In this document: piece after piece, positions 63,393 through 64,000 of the stretch
Position numbering within the stretch: position 1 is the stretch's first letter
How the letters are laid out: every line of letters starts with the position of its first letter
DNA from: Archegozetes longisetosus
Lineage: Eukaryota > Arthropoda > Arachnida > Sarcoptiformes > Trhypochthoniidae
Reading direction: 5' to 3'
DNA: 64,000 nt
Assembly: GCA_018873245.2 (NCBI GenBank)
Contig: JAEMBT020000008.1
Coordinates: 14,123,172 to 14,187,171, forward strand
The notes under the pieces: model-generated
Seen by the model: only the letters and a program-made list of their open reading frames with translations
Database searches by the model: none
What the model was told of the DNA's origin: nothing
Program-made: the position numbers and the translations under genes

Positions 63393-64000
63393 GACTTTAT
63401 GCTTACGCTTTATTGTCTTCTCTACCTTTTTATTTCTGTGTCGAAACGGTGTTAGCCCTTTGGAAACAAATCTAAAATATAAATAAATAAAAGCCATCTC
63501 AACTGAACCGTAGGCCTAAACAAGTTTGAAATGATAGAAATTTAGTTTTCAGTTTCTGAATCTACACAATATCTATAGTACTACGAACCCGATTAGCCAA
63601 CAATGAATAAACTTGTTTAATTGTTTTCTACTTCAATTTGATTGTATTTGAAGAAAAATAAAATTCGTTGATGTCAGAGTAAAATAATGGAAAAAAACTT
63701 AGATATAGCTCGGGGTAGAACTGAAAAAAGGATCAAAACTAAGGCATACTGAAACTTATTTGTTCTTGTGTTAATTTGTTTAGTTCTTATTGACAAAGAC
63801 TATAAGATTTATTTATTTTCGTCTGCAGTCTTCCATTTGATTGCACTAATCATTATTGAATTGCTAGAAGGGGTCAAAACAAGACAATTCACTCCCGATG
63901 CATACAAACGGAATTATATTTCTTTTTATATCTCTATTTCTATCTTCATCCATAAGGCTTTTGTCAAATTCAAAGTCTAATTTTTTGTTGACCGCTTTCC

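Larger units (their letters stand above)
46692..64000. other. Gene-free, repeat-rich region downstream of AGMO
   Basis: No recognisable gene. It holds seven long CT/GA/CA microsatellites and at least eight minisatellites. Small open frames are mostly translated simple repeats or AT-rich sequence. One at 61193-61396 has a heptad-like Leu/Glu repeat and is listed separately. Confidence 0.55.

Noticed and set aside
1-64000. tRNA and rRNA genes
   Set aside because: No convincing B-box plus acceptor-stem combination or rRNA core motif was seen by eye; a tRNAscan-SE run would settle it.

Overview
The window is AT-rich, gene-poor nuclear DNA of an animal, most likely an arthropod. The evidence is a complete long-type Toll receptor of the Toll-6/Tollo class, a GT-AG spliced alkylglycerol monooxygenase gene with mostly short introns, and long intergenic stretches full of (CT)n/(GA)n microsatellites and degenerate minisatellites. 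A chelicerate such as a mite is my best guess. It rests on general appearance and on an AGMO gene lying beside a Toll-6/Tollo-type receptor, not on a diagnostic sequence. No bacterial-type operon, CRISPR array, phage or rRNA was seen.

Layout. Positions 1-9833 hold no recognisable gene, only tandem repeats. Positions 9834-11585 are the upstream region of the Toll gene, with a locally GC-richer patch and a degenerate minisatellite. Positions 11586-15203 (+) are an uninterrupted Toll receptor ORF of 1205 aa. Positions 15204-39690 form a gene desert of about 24 kb with many minisatellites and microsatellites. Positions 39691-40121 (+) carry a decayed Rab1-like GTPase copy with stops and frameshifts. 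Positions 42847-46691 (+) hold an eight-exon AGMO gene, assembled by eye into a 485-aa frame. It is flanked on both sides by copies of a ~305 bp direct repeat and has a MITE-like inverted-repeat element in intron 2. Positions 46692-64000 are again gene-free and repeat-rich.

Function. The Toll receptor is a type I membrane protein, with an LRR ectodomain and a cytoplasmic TIR domain, of the class used in arthropod embryonic patterning, cell intercalation and immunity. AGMO is an ER membrane di-iron, tetrahydrobiopterin-dependent enzyme that cleaves ether lipids. Nothing suggests the two act together. I found no convincing new multi-gene system. The most unusual features are the AGMO locus architecture (flanking direct repeats plus intronic element) and the density of short-unit tandem arrays, many with 16-18 bp units.
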